From Leifsonia poae (GTDB lineage: Bacteria > Actinomycetota > Actinomycetes > Actinomycetales > Microbacteriaceae), in assembly GCF_020009625.1 (NCBI RefSeq), contig NZ_JAIHLP010000002.1, positions 186,001-250,000 of the forward strand: a stretch of 64,000 nt of DNA. The letters run 5' to 3'. Both the position numbers and the translations under genes were made by a program. Below are positions 37,413 through 47,124 of the stretch, piece by piece. The notes beneath the pieces are model-generated. The model was not told the origin of the DNA and ran no database searches. It was given only the letters and a program-made list of their open reading frames with translations. Position 1 is the stretch's first letter; each line of letters begins with the position of its first letter.

Positions 37413-38201
37413 CTAGTGCTGGGCTCCGACCGGGCAGGGCACCGGCTGTTTCGCGTCGAGCCCGTCGCCGGCCGAGATGTGTCGCAGTCTCCGTCCGACC
37501 CACGGGATCGCGTATACCCGGAACCAGGTTCGCAAGGGGAGGGGCGGGGCCGGCGCGGGTGGGGTCTCCGCGGTGTTGCGCGCCGCGATCTCGGCGTAGG
37601 GCACGCCCAGTGTGTGTGCCGCGCGGGCGGCCAGGAGGCGGTGGCCGCGACTGCTGAGGTGCACCCGATCGGTGGCCCACATCGCGCCGTCCTGGAACTG
37701 GCGGACCCCCCACACGTCGAGCACGATGGCTTCGTTGTCGCGCGCGATGCTCCAGATGTTGGCGTTGAAGACCGCAGCGCGACCCCGGAACGGTTTCAGG
37801 AAGAAGGCGAATTGAGGGTCGAAGAGGTTGGCGAGGAGCACGGTTGCTCCGCTGGCTCGCAGTGAGCGGATGCCGGTGTCGAGTCGGTGGGCGAGCGCAT
37901 CCGGGTCGGCGGCCGGGCTCATCAGGTCGTTCCCGCCCACCATCACCGAGACGAGGTCTGGGCCGAGACGGAGGGCACGTGGTATCTGGTTGCCGACGAC
38001 ATCGCCGATGCGCCGGCCGCGCACCGCGAGGTTCGCGAATTCGAAGGGGTGCCCGCCGAGGCGCGCATCCCCGTCGAGGATGACGGCGAGGCGGTCCGCC
38101 CATCCCAGTAGGCCACCCGGATGCGTGGGCTCGGGGTCGCAAAGCCCTTCGGTGATCGAATCACCGAGGGCGACATAGCGGGTGAAGGCTGGTCGGCTCA
38201 C
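37413..38201 (-). CDS. SGNH/GDSL hydrolase
   Basis: 262 aa from GTG 38201. All SGNH blocks are visible: YVALGDSITEG (nucleophile Ser), VRGRRIGDV (oxyanion Gly), VMVGGNDLMSP (Asn) and DRVHLSSRGHRLLA (Asp/His). No signal peptide, so a cytoplasmic esterase or lipase-like enzyme. I choose GTG 38201 (VSRPAFTRYVALGDS) since it gives the usual short N-terminus and has CAGAAT 7 nt upstream; an in-frame GTG at 38246 would add 15 residues. Ends 9 bp before orn; it is therefore upstream in the same orientation. Confidence 0.88.
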   Translation of the reverse strand: MSRPAFTRYVALGDSITEGLCDPEPTHPGGLLGWADRLAVILDGDARLGGHPFEFANLAVRGRRIGDVVGNQIPRALRLGPDLVSVMVGGNDLMSPAADPDALAHRLDTGIRSLRASGATVLLANLFDPQFAFFLKPFRGRAAVFNANIWSIARDNEAIVLDVWGVRQFQDGAMWATDRVHLSSRGHRLLAARAAHTLGVPYAEIAARNTAETPPAPAPPLPLRTWFRVYAIPWVGRRLRHISAGDGLDAKQPVPCPVGAQH

Positions 38202-38358
38202 AGGAGCGATTCTGCCGATCGGCGCGGCATCGTGGGTCTGCGCCACGATCTGTGCGCCCGATGGTCTCCCGCTGTTCTTCGAACGGTCACGCTGTGCGCC
38301 GTTTGGCCATCGGGGGTTGTCCGGCCCTTCATCGGATGAGTCGACGTAAGCTTGTCGT

Positions 38359-38619
38359 GTGAAGTTGACCCTCTACACGTCGGCGTTCTGTGAGCCGTGT
38401 ATGCAGACGCGCGCTGTTCTCGCGGAAACCGCCCGGCTCGTCCCGACGGCGACGGTGACCGAGCTGGATGTGGCGCGCAACGCCGCCCGTGCTGAGGCCG
38501 ACCGCATTCGGGTGACGCCCACCGTGATCGTGAGCACCGCCGCAGGCGAGGAAGTGTTTCGCGCCGAAGGGGTCCCGACACTGCAGCAGGTTCTGGTGGC
38601 GGCCGCGAAGGCGGTCTGA
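38359..38619 (+). CDS. Thioredoxin/glutaredoxin-like small redox protein
   Basis: 86 aa, thioredoxin fold: LTLYTSAFCEPCMQTRAVLAE with a CEPC redox pair at about residues 11-14, then VTELDVARN and the cis-proline region IRVTPTVIV. Probably a cytoplasmic disulfide reductase. GTG start with TAAGCT at 38347-38352, 6 nt upstream; no Shine-Dalgarno. Confidence 0.85.
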   Translation: MKLTLYTSAFCEPCMQTRAVLAETARLVPTATVTELDVARNAARAEADRIRVTPTVIVSTAAGEEVFRAEGVPTLQQVLVAAAKAV

Positions 38620-38717
38620 TTCGTCTTCAGCGCGCCGTGATGGCGACAGGTGCCGTCGAGCGGCATGATGAGCCGTGTCGGCGATCGCCGACGGCAGCGT
38701 GCCGAGAGGATTTCGCG

Positions 38718-38978
38718 ATGAGCACCGAACCGTTGACGTCGACCGAGAACGGCTTCGTCCGCTTCCTGAAACGGAAGTGGTTGGCGATCGTCCTCGTGAT
38801 CCTCTTCGTCGTGATCGCGATCCAGAACGGTGTCGGGAGCGACAAGGCGACGATCTTCCTCCTCTGGGCGACGTTGAGCATGCCCACGTGGCTTCTGGTG
38901 CTGATCGTCTTTCTCGTCGGTGGGATCGTCGGGTGGATCTTCGCCCGCAACCGGGCGTCTCGCAAGGCGCGCAAGTAG
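38718..38978 (+). CDS. LapA-domain small membrane protein
   Basis: 86 aa with two hydrophobic helices (WLAIVLVILFVVIAIQNG and TWLLVLIVFLVGGIVGWIFA) and a basic tail RNRASRKARK. The IQNG turn and Gly-rich second helix match the LapA/DUF1049 family. ATG 38718 with GAGAGGA 7 nt upstream. Function in Actinobacteria is unknown; the E. coli namesake acts in lipopolysaccharide assembly, which does not apply here. Confidence 0.8.
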   Translation: MSTEPLTSTENGFVRFLKRKWLAIVLVILFVVIAIQNGVGSDKATIFLLWATLSMPTWLLVLIVFLVGGIVGWIFARNRASRKARK

Positions 38979-39047
38979 CGTCAGCGCGACGGCGATCGGG
39001 CGGTGTCGAGGATGACGCGTAACCACTGATCCGTATACGCTGGTTAT

Positions 39048-39914
39048 GTGGTACTCGCCGTCGTTCTCGCGCTCGGTTCGAGCCTCGTCTACGGGGTCTC
39101 GGACTTCTTCGGCGCGGTTGCCGCCCGGCGGTTACGCGTGCTCCCGTCGACGACACTGGTCTACGCCCTGGCGACCGTCGCCGTGGGCGCGATCCTGCTG
39201 GGGGCCGGCGGGAGCTGGACCGGCGCGACCGTGCTGAGCGGCTCACTCGCCGGAGTTTTCGCCCTGGTCGGAATGGTGTCGTTCTATGCCGCCCTCGCCG
39301 CGGGGCCGATGACTCTGCTCGCGCCGGTGATCGCCCTGCTCGAGGCCGTCGTCCCGATCAGTGCCGCGCTCGTACTGGGTGTGCGGCTGTCCGGGTGGGC
39401 ATGGGTGGCGATCGGCATCGCCGTCATCGGAACCGCCCTCATCTCGATCGAACGCAGCGAAGGGCGGCACTCGATCAACGCGCGTGCGGCCGGCTTCGCC
39501 GTCGTCTCCGGGGTCGCGCTCGGTCTCTCCGTCGTCGCTCTCGACGCTGCGCCGACGGGCTCCGGGTTCGTGCCGGCCTTCCTCGAGACCGCGGTCGGGC
39601 TCCTCGTACTCCTCGTTGCGATCGGTATTGTCGGGCTTCGCCGCTCGGAGGGTGTTGTCCTCCGGGGCGGAACCGGTCGTCGTCGGGCCTGGATCGCCGC
39701 GGCCGGCGCCGGAGCCCTCCTCGGTGTCGCGAACGCTCTGCTGATCGCCGCCCTCCACACCGGCAATCTGGCAGCCGTCGGTGTGCTCGTGAGCCTCTAC
39801 CCGCTGTCGACGATCGTGCTGGCGCGGATCCTGCTGAAGGAGCGCATCACCCCGGTGCAGTCGACCGGAATCGTCCTTGCGCTCTCGGCATCCGTGCTGC
39901 TCGGGATCGTCTAG
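39048..39914 (+). CDS. EamA/DMT-superfamily transporter
   Basis: 288 aa, ten predicted helices formed by two EamA repeats: GSSLVYGVSDFFGAVAARRL, FYAALAAGPMTLLAPVIALLEAVVPISAALVLG in the first half and LLIAALHTGNLAAVGVLVSLYPLSTIVLARILLKERITPVQSTGI in the second. Likely exports a small metabolite. GTG start with TACGCT at 39036-39041, 6 nt upstream. Confidence 0.87.
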   Translation: MVLAVVLALGSSLVYGVSDFFGAVAARRLRVLPSTTLVYALATVAVGAILLGAGGSWTGATVLSGSLAGVFALVGMVSFYAALAAGPMTLLAPVIALLEAVVPISAALVLGVRLSGWAWVAIGIAVIGTALISIERSEGRHSINARAAGFAVVSGVALGLSVVALDAAPTGSGFVPAFLETAVGLLVLLVAIGIVGLRRSEGVVLRGGTGRRRAWIAAAGAGALLGVANALLIAALHTGNLAAVGVLVSLYPLSTIVLARILLKERITPVQSTGIVLALSASVLLGIV

Positions 39915-39965
39915 CAGCCTGGCCCGGGACGGACACCGATGTCGACGCCGTGCTTGCTCTGACAG

Positions 39966-40038
39966 TGCCCTCGGCAGGAATCGAACCTGCGACCAAGAGA
40001 TTAGAAGGCTCCTGCTCTATCCGCTGAGCTACGAGGGC
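39966..40038 (-). tRNA. tRNA-Arg (anticodon TCT)
   Basis: Reverse-strand cloverleaf: acceptor GCCCTCG/CGAGGGC with discriminator A, D-arm GCTC...GAGC, anticodon loop CTTCTAA (TCT, reading AGA/AGG), T-loop TTCGATT. The CCA is not encoded. The anticodon stem GGAGC/TCTCT has a C-T mismatch at 31-39 and a G-T at 27-43, so it is weak. Confidence 0.93.
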
Positions 40039-40075
40039 GGGCGCTTCCACGATACCGTAGGGCGCTCGCCCGCTT

Positions 40076-40561
40076 TCACCGGAGGCGCTGGCCCGCGTTG
40101 ACCTTCTCGATCGTCTTCGAGATGCGTCTGGCGCGGGTTTCGGGGCGTTTCACTTCTTCGATCCAGCGCTCGTACTCGCGCTGGTGGCTGTAGCTCATGG
40201 CACGGAACGCATCCAAGGCACCGCTCTCTTCGAGGGCAGTGCGGGCGTCGTCGGCGAGTTCTACCACTCGGGGTGTGGTGTCGAGGGAGATGGTCACCCG
40301 AACGGTGTCTCCCTCGTCTTTTCCGAGGCGTTCGCGGATGCTTTTGAGCACGAGGATGAGGTGATCTCCGCCGCCGTAGGTCACCAGTGACCCACGGTAT
40401 TCTTCGTCGTCGAAGGTGGCGAGCACGGGGATGCGGCCGGCGGTTCCGAAGGTTTCGCGCACATCTTGGGGGAAGATCACGTAGGCCTGGGAGTTCTCCG
40501 CGTCGCCCCGCTGGAGGACCGCATCGAATTCGATCGGTCCGGGATTTCGATAGCTGGGCAT
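40076..40561 (-). CDS. YdeI/DUF1905-type protein
   Basis: 161 aa. N-terminal beta domain of the DUF1905 kind (FDAVLQRGDAENSQAYVIFPQDVRETFG ... GSLVTYGGGDHLILVLKSIRERLGKDEGDTVRVTI) joined to a YdeI/OmpD-associated helical C-terminus (ALDAFRAMSYSHQREYERWIEEVKRPETRARRISKTIE). Soluble, function unknown. ATG 40561 with TAGGCT 6 nt upstream (40568-40573). Confidence 0.85.
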   Translation of the reverse strand: MPSYRNPGPIEFDAVLQRGDAENSQAYVIFPQDVRETFGTAGRIPVLATFDDEEYRGSLVTYGGGDHLILVLKSIRERLGKDEGDTVRVTISLDTTPRVVELADDARTALEESGALDAFRAMSYSHQREYERWIEEVKRPETRARRISKTIEKVNAGQRLR

Positions 40562-40580
40562 GTTCGGAGCCTAGCCCAGC

Positions 40581-41921
40581 TCACAGCCGGGCGCCCGTCT
40601 TGCCCGCCCGGTTGACGATCGTCACGCTCGGTCGGCGGCCCCGCAGGCTCACGCGGAGCCGGAGGCTGGCGCTGCGAGCGATGAGCAGTGCGATCACGAT
40701 GGCGGCGATCGTCGGGACGATTCCGGAGACCATCATCGCGATGTGCGGGCCGAACATTTCGACCACCCATCCCATGAGAGGGCCGCCGAGGGCTTGGCCG
40801 CCGAGCAGCACGAGGATGTACAGCGAGATGACCCGGCCGCGGATCTGCAGGTTGGACGACATCTGCACCAGGGAGTTGGCGGCGGTGACGAAGAGCAGGT
40901 TGGCGACGCCGATGCCGACGAGCAGGAGGCCGAAGACGAGCTCCGACGGCGCGAACCCGGCGAGGGCCTGGATGACGCCGAGAACGGCCGCCGTTCCGAC
41001 CACCAGGCTGAGCCGGATGCTGGTGCGACGGGTGGAGGCGAGGGCGCCGACCAGGGCACCCGCCGCGACCAGGGCGTTGAACAGCCCGTAGCCTTGGGCT
41101 CCGACATCGAAGACATTGTTGGCGTACGCGGCCAGGAACACCGGCATGTTGAACGCGAAGACGGCGAGCACGGCCACCATGACCACTGTCCAGAAGATGA
41201 CGGGCTTGCTGCGCACGTAGCGCATCCCTTCGATCAGCTGGCCTTTGCCGCGTGGGGCGGCGGGGGAGGCGTGGAGTTGTGATCGCTTGAGCGAGCAGAG
41301 CGCGCCCACGACGGCCAGGCAGGCGACCGCGTTGATGGCGAATGACCAACCGCCGCCGACAGCGGTGATCAGGATGCCGCCGACCGCGGGGCCGATGAGG
41401 CCGCCGAGCTGGAAGATGGACGAGTTGAGGCTGATCGCGTTACGCAGATACTTGGGCCCCACGAGCTCGTTCACGAAAACCTGTCGCGCCGGGTTGTCGA
41501 TCACCGTGACGAGGCCGAGGCCGAAGGAGATCAGGTAGACGTGCCACACTTGGGTCGCACCGGTGAGGGTGAGCACCGCGAGGATGGCCGCGAGGACCGC
41601 GGCGGAGGACTGCGTGGCGATCAGCAGTTTCTGCTTCGAGTACCGATCGGCGATCACGCCGCCGTAGAGCCCGAACACGAGCATCGGCGTGAACTGCATG
41701 AAGACCGTGATGCCGACCGCGGCGACGCTGCCGGAGAGTTGCAGCACGAGCCAGTCCATCGCGATGCGCTGCATCCAGACGGCCGTGTTGGCGACGAGGT
41801 TGGAGGCCGCGAAGCGGCGGTAGTTCGGCACGCGGAGGGAGACGAACGTCTCCCGCCACGGCGGTCGGGTGCTGAGGACCGGCATCGGTCCGGTAGGGGG
41901 TGCTGCTGCTGTGGTTGCCAC
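40581..41921 (-). CDS. MFS exporter (EntS/MFS_3-like)
   Basis: 446 aa, 12 helices. N-terminus FVSLRVPNYRRFAASNLVANTAVWMQRIAMDWLVLQLSGSVAAVGI is the typical start of the enterobactin-exporter-like MFS group; motif A appears as GGVIADRYSKQKLL. Probably a multidrug or siderophore exporter. GTG start (MATTAAAPP) with CAGGAAT upstream. Divergent from a LysR regulator 110 bp away, which may control it. Ends 19 bp before the YdeI-like gene's start on the same strand. Confidence 0.88.
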   Translation of the reverse strand: MATTAAAPPTGPMPVLSTRPPWRETFVSLRVPNYRRFAASNLVANTAVWMQRIAMDWLVLQLSGSVAAVGITVFMQFTPMLVFGLYGGVIADRYSKQKLLIATQSSAAVLAAILAVLTLTGATQVWHVYLISFGLGLVTVIDNPARQVFVNELVGPKYLRNAISLNSSIFQLGGLIGPAVGGILITAVGGGWSFAINAVACLAVVGALCSLKRSQLHASPAAPRGKGQLIEGMRYVRSKPVIFWTVVMVAVLAVFAFNMPVFLAAYANNVFDVGAQGYGLFNALVAAGALVGALASTRRTSIRLSLVVGTAAVLGVIQALAGFAPSELVFGLLLVGIGVANLLFVTAANSLVQMSSNLQIRGRVISLYILVLLGGQALGGPLMGWVVEMFGPHIAMMVSGIVPTIAAIVIALLIARSASLRLRVSLRGRRPSVTIVNRAGKTGARL

Positions 41922-41997
41922 GTCTGATTCCTGCGAGTCTGGTTCCGTATGAAGGGTCTGTCCTTTCGACGTTACGCACGTCGCGGTATTCTTGCAG

Positions 41998-42023
41998 CCA
42001 ATTGAAGCTATAACTCCTATTGG
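41998..42023 (+). promoter_or_regulatory. Candidate LysR site between the exporter and lysR
   Basis: CCAAT (41998-42002) and ATTGG (42019-42023) form an inverted repeat around an AT-rich core with TATAAC, just before the LysR gene and in the shared divergent region. The size fits a LysR-type operator; this is inference. Confidence 0.35.
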
Positions 42024-42031
42024 ATTATCGA

Positions 42032-42898
42032 ATGGATGCCCCGATGTTCGATCCGGTCCTGCTCCGCACGTTCCTGGCCGTGGCCGAAACCCGGAGCTTC
42101 ACCAAGGCCGCGTCACGCTTGGGGATCAGCCAACCGACGGTGAGCCAGCATGTCCGGCGGCTGGAGCAAGCGGCCAAACGCCAGCTCATCGCCCGCGACA
42201 CCCGCGATGTGCGCCTCACCGACAACGGGGATGCGATGGCAGGGTTCGCCCGCAGCATCCTGGCCTCCCACGCGGAGGCCGAGCGCTACTTCAGCGGCTC
42301 CGCGATGCGGGGCCGCCTCCGGTTCGGCGCGGCGGACGATCTGGCCATCACGACGCTGCCGCGCATCCTGAGGCATTTCCGACAGCAACACCCGCAGATC
42401 AACCTGGAACTGACGGTGGATCAATCCGGTCCGCTGCACCGGCGACTGCAGGCGGGGAACCTCGACCTGATCTTCATCAAGGAGAACCCGGGCACCACCG
42501 ACGGCACGGTGGTCGCGACGGATGCGCTGGTCTGGGTGGGTCAGGAGAAGACGATCGTCGATCCCGACGAGCCGATCCCGCTGATCGTCTACCAGGGCCC
42601 CAGTGTGAGCCGGCAGATCACCATCGACGCATTGGAGGCGGCCGGACGCACCTGGCGAATCACCTGCAACACCCGCGAGGTCAACGGGGTGCTTGCAGCC
42701 GTCCGTGCGGGGATCGGGGTCGCCGTGTTCCCACGTTCGCTGATCCCCTCTGACCTGGTGAAGGTCAGCAACCGGTTCGGGTTGCCCGAACTCGGCGGCG
42801 TCGACTTCACGCTGCTGTCGAACCCGGCCGCCCCGCGGGAGCCGGTGGAGGCGCTGACGGCGGCGATTCTCGGTCGCGCGCTCACCCGTATCCCGTAG
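42032..42898 (+). CDS. LysR-family transcriptional regulator
   Basis: About 288 aa. N-terminal HTH: PVLLRTFLAVAETRSFTKAASRLGISQPTVSQHVRRLEQAAKRQLI; the substrate-binding half starts near RGRLRFGAADDLAITTLPRIL. TTG 42020, ATG 42032 and ATG 42044 are all possible starts; none has a good Shine-Dalgarno and 42032 is a compromise. Divergent from the MFS exporter, its likely target. Confidence 0.9.
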   Translation: MDAPMFDPVLLRTFLAVAETRSFTKAASRLGISQPTVSQHVRRLEQAAKRQLIARDTRDVRLTDNGDAMAGFARSILASHAEAERYFSGSAMRGRLRFGAADDLAITTLPRILRHFRQQHPQINLELTVDQSGPLHRRLQAGNLDLIFIKENPGTTDGTVVATDALVWVGQEKTIVDPDEPIPLIVYQGPSVSRQITIDALEAAGRTWRITCNTREVNGVLAAVRAGIGVAVFPRSLIPSDLVKVSNRFGLPELGGVDFTLLSNPAAPREPVEALTAAILGRALTRIP

Positions 42899-42912
42899 GA
42901 ACCGTCGGAGCC

Positions 42913-44130
42913 TCAGCCGACGGTCGGCACGCGGTCCGGGTCGGGCGGACGGATACCGCCGTCGGCCGACCGCTTCCGCAGGGTGAGGGCGATCACAGGG
43001 AACAGCAGCACCGACAGCATCCCGGCGCCGACGAGGGCCGTCGCCGTGCCCTTCTGGAGATCGCCGTCGTCGACGCCGATGGCGGTCACGGCGACGATGA
43101 TCGGCAGACCGGTGGCGCTGAAGAGGGTGAGAGCGCTCCGGTCGCCGAAAGTCGAGCCGCGTGGCGCCGCGAACGAACCCGGGATCCCCCGCACGATCAG
43201 GAGCAGCACGACGAAGATCGGCAGAAGCAGCAGGGCGTGCGGGTCGCCCAGCAGAGCCGGGAGGTCGAAGCCGACGCCGGTGTTGATGAAGAAGATCGGA
43301 ACCAGAACGCCGAACGCCACCGCCTCGAGCTTGCCCTCCACGAGTTCGGCGTCCGGCTTGCTCGCGCCCGAGAGCAGCACACGGCAGATCACTCCGGCGG
43401 CGAAGGCGCCGAGCAGCATGTCGAGACTGAGCGCGAGACTCAGGCCGACGAGTGCGGCGATGATGAGCACGACGAACCGGACCGCGAACTGCCCGCTGGT
43501 GTGAAGGGTGGCGCGCACCAGGCGGTGGAACCGTTCGTGGCCGCCGCGCGAGGCGAACCAAACCGCGGCGCCGGCGATCACAGCGAAGGCCACGAGCACG
43601 AGCGCCGCAGAGAGCGGGCGTCGTCCGCTGAGGAAGAGGGAGATCGCCAGCAGAGGGCCGAACTCGCCGACGGCCCCGACCGCCGTCACGGCGAGCCCGA
43701 ACGGCGTGCGTAGTTCACCGGCATCCCGGAGCACCGGCATGAGCGTTCCGAGAGCGGTCGATGTCAGTGCGATGCCGATGTAGACACCCGAGATCGCGTC
43801 GGGCGCCAACAGGACGCCCACGAGCACACCCACGACGAGCGAGAGGAGCCAGCCGAGGGAGGCGCGCCGAACCGGGCGACCCTTGATCGACGCGAAGTCG
43901 ATCTCGTTCCCGGCCATGAAGAACAAGAAGGCGAGGCCGAAGTTCGCGAGGAAGTCGAGGGCGTCCGATTTGGGGATCCAGCCGAGGATGCTCGGGCCGA
44001 GCAGCAGCCCGAGCAGGATCTCGAACACCACGAGCGGGATCTTCGCGACCCGGCCGATCGCATCCGCGAACAGCGAGGCGACGACGGCCAGCAGGGGGAC
44101 GAGGACAATGCTGCCGATCGTGGGATCCAT
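42913..44130 (-). CDS. Cation:proton antiporter (CPA2 type)
   Basis: 405 aa, about 12 helices. N-terminus VPLLAVVASLFADAIGRVAKIPLVVFEILLGLLLGPSILGWI and FLFFMAGNEIDFASIKGRP are the CPA2 (KefB/NapA-like) signatures; ITGVYIG-type helix is ISGVYIGIALTSTALGTLMPVL, and VPIFFINTGVGFD follows in the second half. No TrkA domain at the C-terminus. Exchanges Na+ or K+ for H+. ATG 44130 with TACGAT 6 nt upstream (44137-44142). Confidence 0.88.
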   Translation of the reverse strand: MDPTIGSIVLVPLLAVVASLFADAIGRVAKIPLVVFEILLGLLLGPSILGWIPKSDALDFLANFGLAFLFFMAGNEIDFASIKGRPVRRASLGWLLSLVVGVLVGVLLAPDAISGVYIGIALTSTALGTLMPVLRDAGELRTPFGLAVTAVGAVGEFGPLLAISLFLSGRRPLSAALVLVAFAVIAGAAVWFASRGGHERFHRLVRATLHTSGQFAVRFVVLIIAALVGLSLALSLDMLLGAFAAGVICRVLLSGASKPDAELVEGKLEAVAFGVLVPIFFINTGVGFDLPALLGDPHALLLLPIFVVLLLIVRGIPGSFAAPRGSTFGDRSALTLFSATGLPIIVAVTAIGVDDGDLQKGTATALVGAGMLSVLLFPVIALTLRKRSADGGIRPPDPDRVPTVG

Positions 44131-44204
44131 GCGGTGATCGTACTAGCGGAGAGCCCGGAGGAGACGTTCACACGTCCGAAACGCGGCGGCGCTAGTGTGT
44201 CTTC

Positions 44205-45047
<843 letters not shown>

Positions 45048-45081
45048 GAACCCGTCGCCGGTGATCGCCGGTGGCAGCGGA

Positions 45082-45112
45082 AGAGCGCCGGCGGAAGATC
45101 CGCCGGCGCTCT
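45082..45112 (+). terminator. Terminator after nadE
   Basis: A perfect 14-bp stem, 45082-45095 with 45099-45112 (AGAGCGCCGGCGGA and complement), 3-nt loop AGA, followed by TTTCG. It lies 34 bp after the nadE stop and 28 bp before the end of the convergent gene, so it may serve both directions. Confidence 0.88.
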
Positions 45113-45140
45113 TTCGTCGGATGAAGCGCCCTGCCTCAAA

Positions 45141-45857
45141 CTAGACGGGCTGGGAGAGTTGCGGGGTGACCGCCGTGTCGGCGGCTGCATCGAGGTCAGA
45201 CGCGGTCGCGCCCGTGACCGGGCCGGTGTTCGTGGCCGTGGCGCCTGCGAACGGTGTGCCAGTGAACGATGAGTCTGTGGTCGGCGCGGGAGAGAACTGG
45301 TCGTGGTGCTGCTGCGCGACCCACTGGTCCTGCTGGGCGAGCAGGACGCGATCGGTGTCGGTGTTCTCGAAACGCCACCGCTCCAGATCGCCCTGGAAGA
45401 TCTTGCGGGCGCGACGTGGCTTGTTCTGCCACTCGATCAGCCGGTCGCGGAATTCCGCGATCGCCGGGTCGAGCTGGTATCCGAACGTCGCGGAGGCGCG
45501 CTTCATCTCGGCGAGCTGGTGTCCGGCCCAGTTCGCGGCGATACCGGATCCCTTGATCGGGAGCAGCCGCACCATGATGTCGGCCTGACCGACGGCACGG
45601 TCGGAGAGCACCTGTTCGCCGGGGGTCAGCGAGTTCCAGACGGAGGCCTCGGTCGCCGCATCGACGAGGGCGGCGATGGCCGACGCCTTCTGCTGGCGGT
45701 CGGTGCGAGAGAGCAGCCCCTTGATCGCGCCGCGCGCGATCAGAGCTGCGAGCAACCCGGCGACGATCACGGCAACCGCGAGCACCACCGCGTTCAGGAT
45801 CATCGGACGCGCTGCCGACGATGTGAGCCAATCAACGAAGTCATTCCACCACTGCAT
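45141..45857 (-). CDS. Membrane-anchored protein of unknown function
   Basis: 238 aa. One N-terminal helix (MILNAVVLAVAVIVAGLLAALIARGAI) then a cytoplasmic helical region (QKASAIAALVDAATEASVWNSLTP, LPIKGSGIAANWAGHQLAEMKRASATFGYQLDPAIAEFRDRLIEWQNKPRRARKIFQGDLERWR) and a low-complexity Thr/Ala tail. No family recognised; the helical middle looks conserved-type. ATG 45857 with TAACAT 7 nt upstream, suggesting a leaderless mRNA. Confidence 0.7.
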   Translation of the reverse strand: MQWWNDFVDWLTSSAARPMILNAVVLAVAVIVAGLLAALIARGAIKGLLSRTDRQQKASAIAALVDAATEASVWNSLTPGEQVLSDRAVGQADIMVRLLPIKGSGIAANWAGHQLAEMKRASATFGYQLDPAIAEFRDRLIEWQNKPRRARKIFQGDLERWRFENTDTDRVLLAQQDQWVAQQHHDQFSPAPTTDSSFTGTPFAGATATNTGPVTGATASDLDAAADTAVTPQLSQPV

Positions 45858-45932
45858 GCTGGTGATGTTAACGCCGGGCCGCTCGCGCGGGCGGGAGCCT
45901 GGCCGCAGTGTCGCGGACTCGTGATCCGCCCG

Positions 45933-46949
45933 TTACCTCTCTTCGAGGTGCTCGGTGCCGTGTACGGCGTGCGGCTCGATCGCGGTGAGCTCGTCAGCAG
46001 TGAGCGCCGGCGCATCGAGGGCGGCCACGTTCTGCTCCAGCTGCGCGACGCTCGATGCCCCGATGAGGGCGCTCGTCACGGTCGGCTGGCGCAGAACCCA
46101 GCTGAGCGCCAATTGCGCCAGCGACTGACCACGGTTCTTGGCGATCTCGTTGAGAGCGCGGGCCCGCTCCAGGTAGATCGGGCTCAACTGCTGGGCGTTG
46201 AGGAAGTGGCTTGTCGCCGCACGGGAGCCGTCGGGAACCGAACCGTCGAGGTAGCGGTCGGTGAGCATCCCCTGCGCGAGCGGCGAGAAGACGATACTTC
46301 CCGCTCCGAGCTGGTCGAGCACGGGGAACAGACCGTCTTCGATGTGCCGGTCGAACATCGAATAGCGGGGCTGGTGGATGAGCAATGGCACTCTGTGCTC
46401 GGCGAGTGCGGCGGCCGCGGCGATCGTCTGCTGAGGGTCGTAGTTGGAGATGCCGACGTAGAGCGCTTTGCCCTGGTTCACGGCCGTGGCGAGGGCTCCC
46501 ATGGTCTCTGCGATCGGCGTCTCGGGGTCGGGACGGTGGGAGTAGAAGATGTCGACGTAGTCAAGGCCCAGGCGGCCGAGGCTCTGATCGAGCGACGAGA
46601 GCATGGTCTTCCGCGAGCCCCACTCGCCGTACGGCCCGGGCCACATTCCATAGCCAGCCTTGCTCGAGACGACGATCTCGTCGCGGTACGGTGCGAGGTC
46701 CTCGCGCAGGATGCGGCCGAAATTGGTCTCCGCGGTGCCGGCGGGCGGTCCATAGTTGTTGGCGAGGTCGAAGTGCGTCACTCCGAGGTCGAAGGCGCGG
46801 CGCACGATCGCACGCTGGGTCTCGATACCGCGTTCGTCGCCGAAGTTGTGCCAGAGGCCGAGTGAGAGCGCCGGCAGCTTCAGTCCGTTGCGGCCGCTGC
46901 GGTTGTAGAGCATCGATTCGTAGCGGTTCTCCGCGGCAACATATGTCAT
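45933..46949 (-). CDS. Aldo/keto reductase (YghZ/glyceraldehyde-phosphate reductase-like)
   Basis: 338 aa. Catalytic tetrad motifs: FDLANNYGPP (Asp, Tyr), VSSKAGYGMWPGPYGEWGSRK (Lys), YSHRPDPETP (His), then the NADPH-binding end SALIGASSVAQLEQN. The GPYGEWGSRK segment is typical of the YghZ branch, which reduces L-glyceraldehyde 3-phosphate and detoxifies methylglyoxal. ATG 46949 (MTYVAAENRYESMLYNRSG) is preferred to an upstream in-frame start: it has TACGAT 6 nt upstream (46956-46961) and the family N-terminus. Confidence 0.9.
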   Translation of the reverse strand: MTYVAAENRYESMLYNRSGRNGLKLPALSLGLWHNFGDERGIETQRAIVRRAFDLGVTHFDLANNYGPPAGTAETNFGRILREDLAPYRDEIVVSSKAGYGMWPGPYGEWGSRKTMLSSLDQSLGRLGLDYVDIFYSHRPDPETPIAETMGALATAVNQGKALYVGISNYDPQQTIAAAAALAEHRVPLLIHQPRYSMFDRHIEDGLFPVLDQLGAGSIVFSPLAQGMLTDRYLDGSVPDGSRAATSHFLNAQQLSPIYLERARALNEIAKNRGQSLAQLALSWVLRQPTVTSALIGASSVAQLEQNVAALDAPALTADELTAIEPHAVHGTEHLEER

Positions 46950-47124
46950 GCCCTCATCGTAAGAGATCGCATTCCCCCGAACGGAGGCTCCTGCCTCCTC
47001 CACACCTCAGAAGCTGAGCGAGTTCTCCCCAATCTCAGCCGTTCGCCGCGTGTGAACGGCGGTGCGCCCGAGACTCGAAAGGTGTCGTTCGGTCGAGCGA
47101 TGCGACAGACACGAGGAGAGAACC

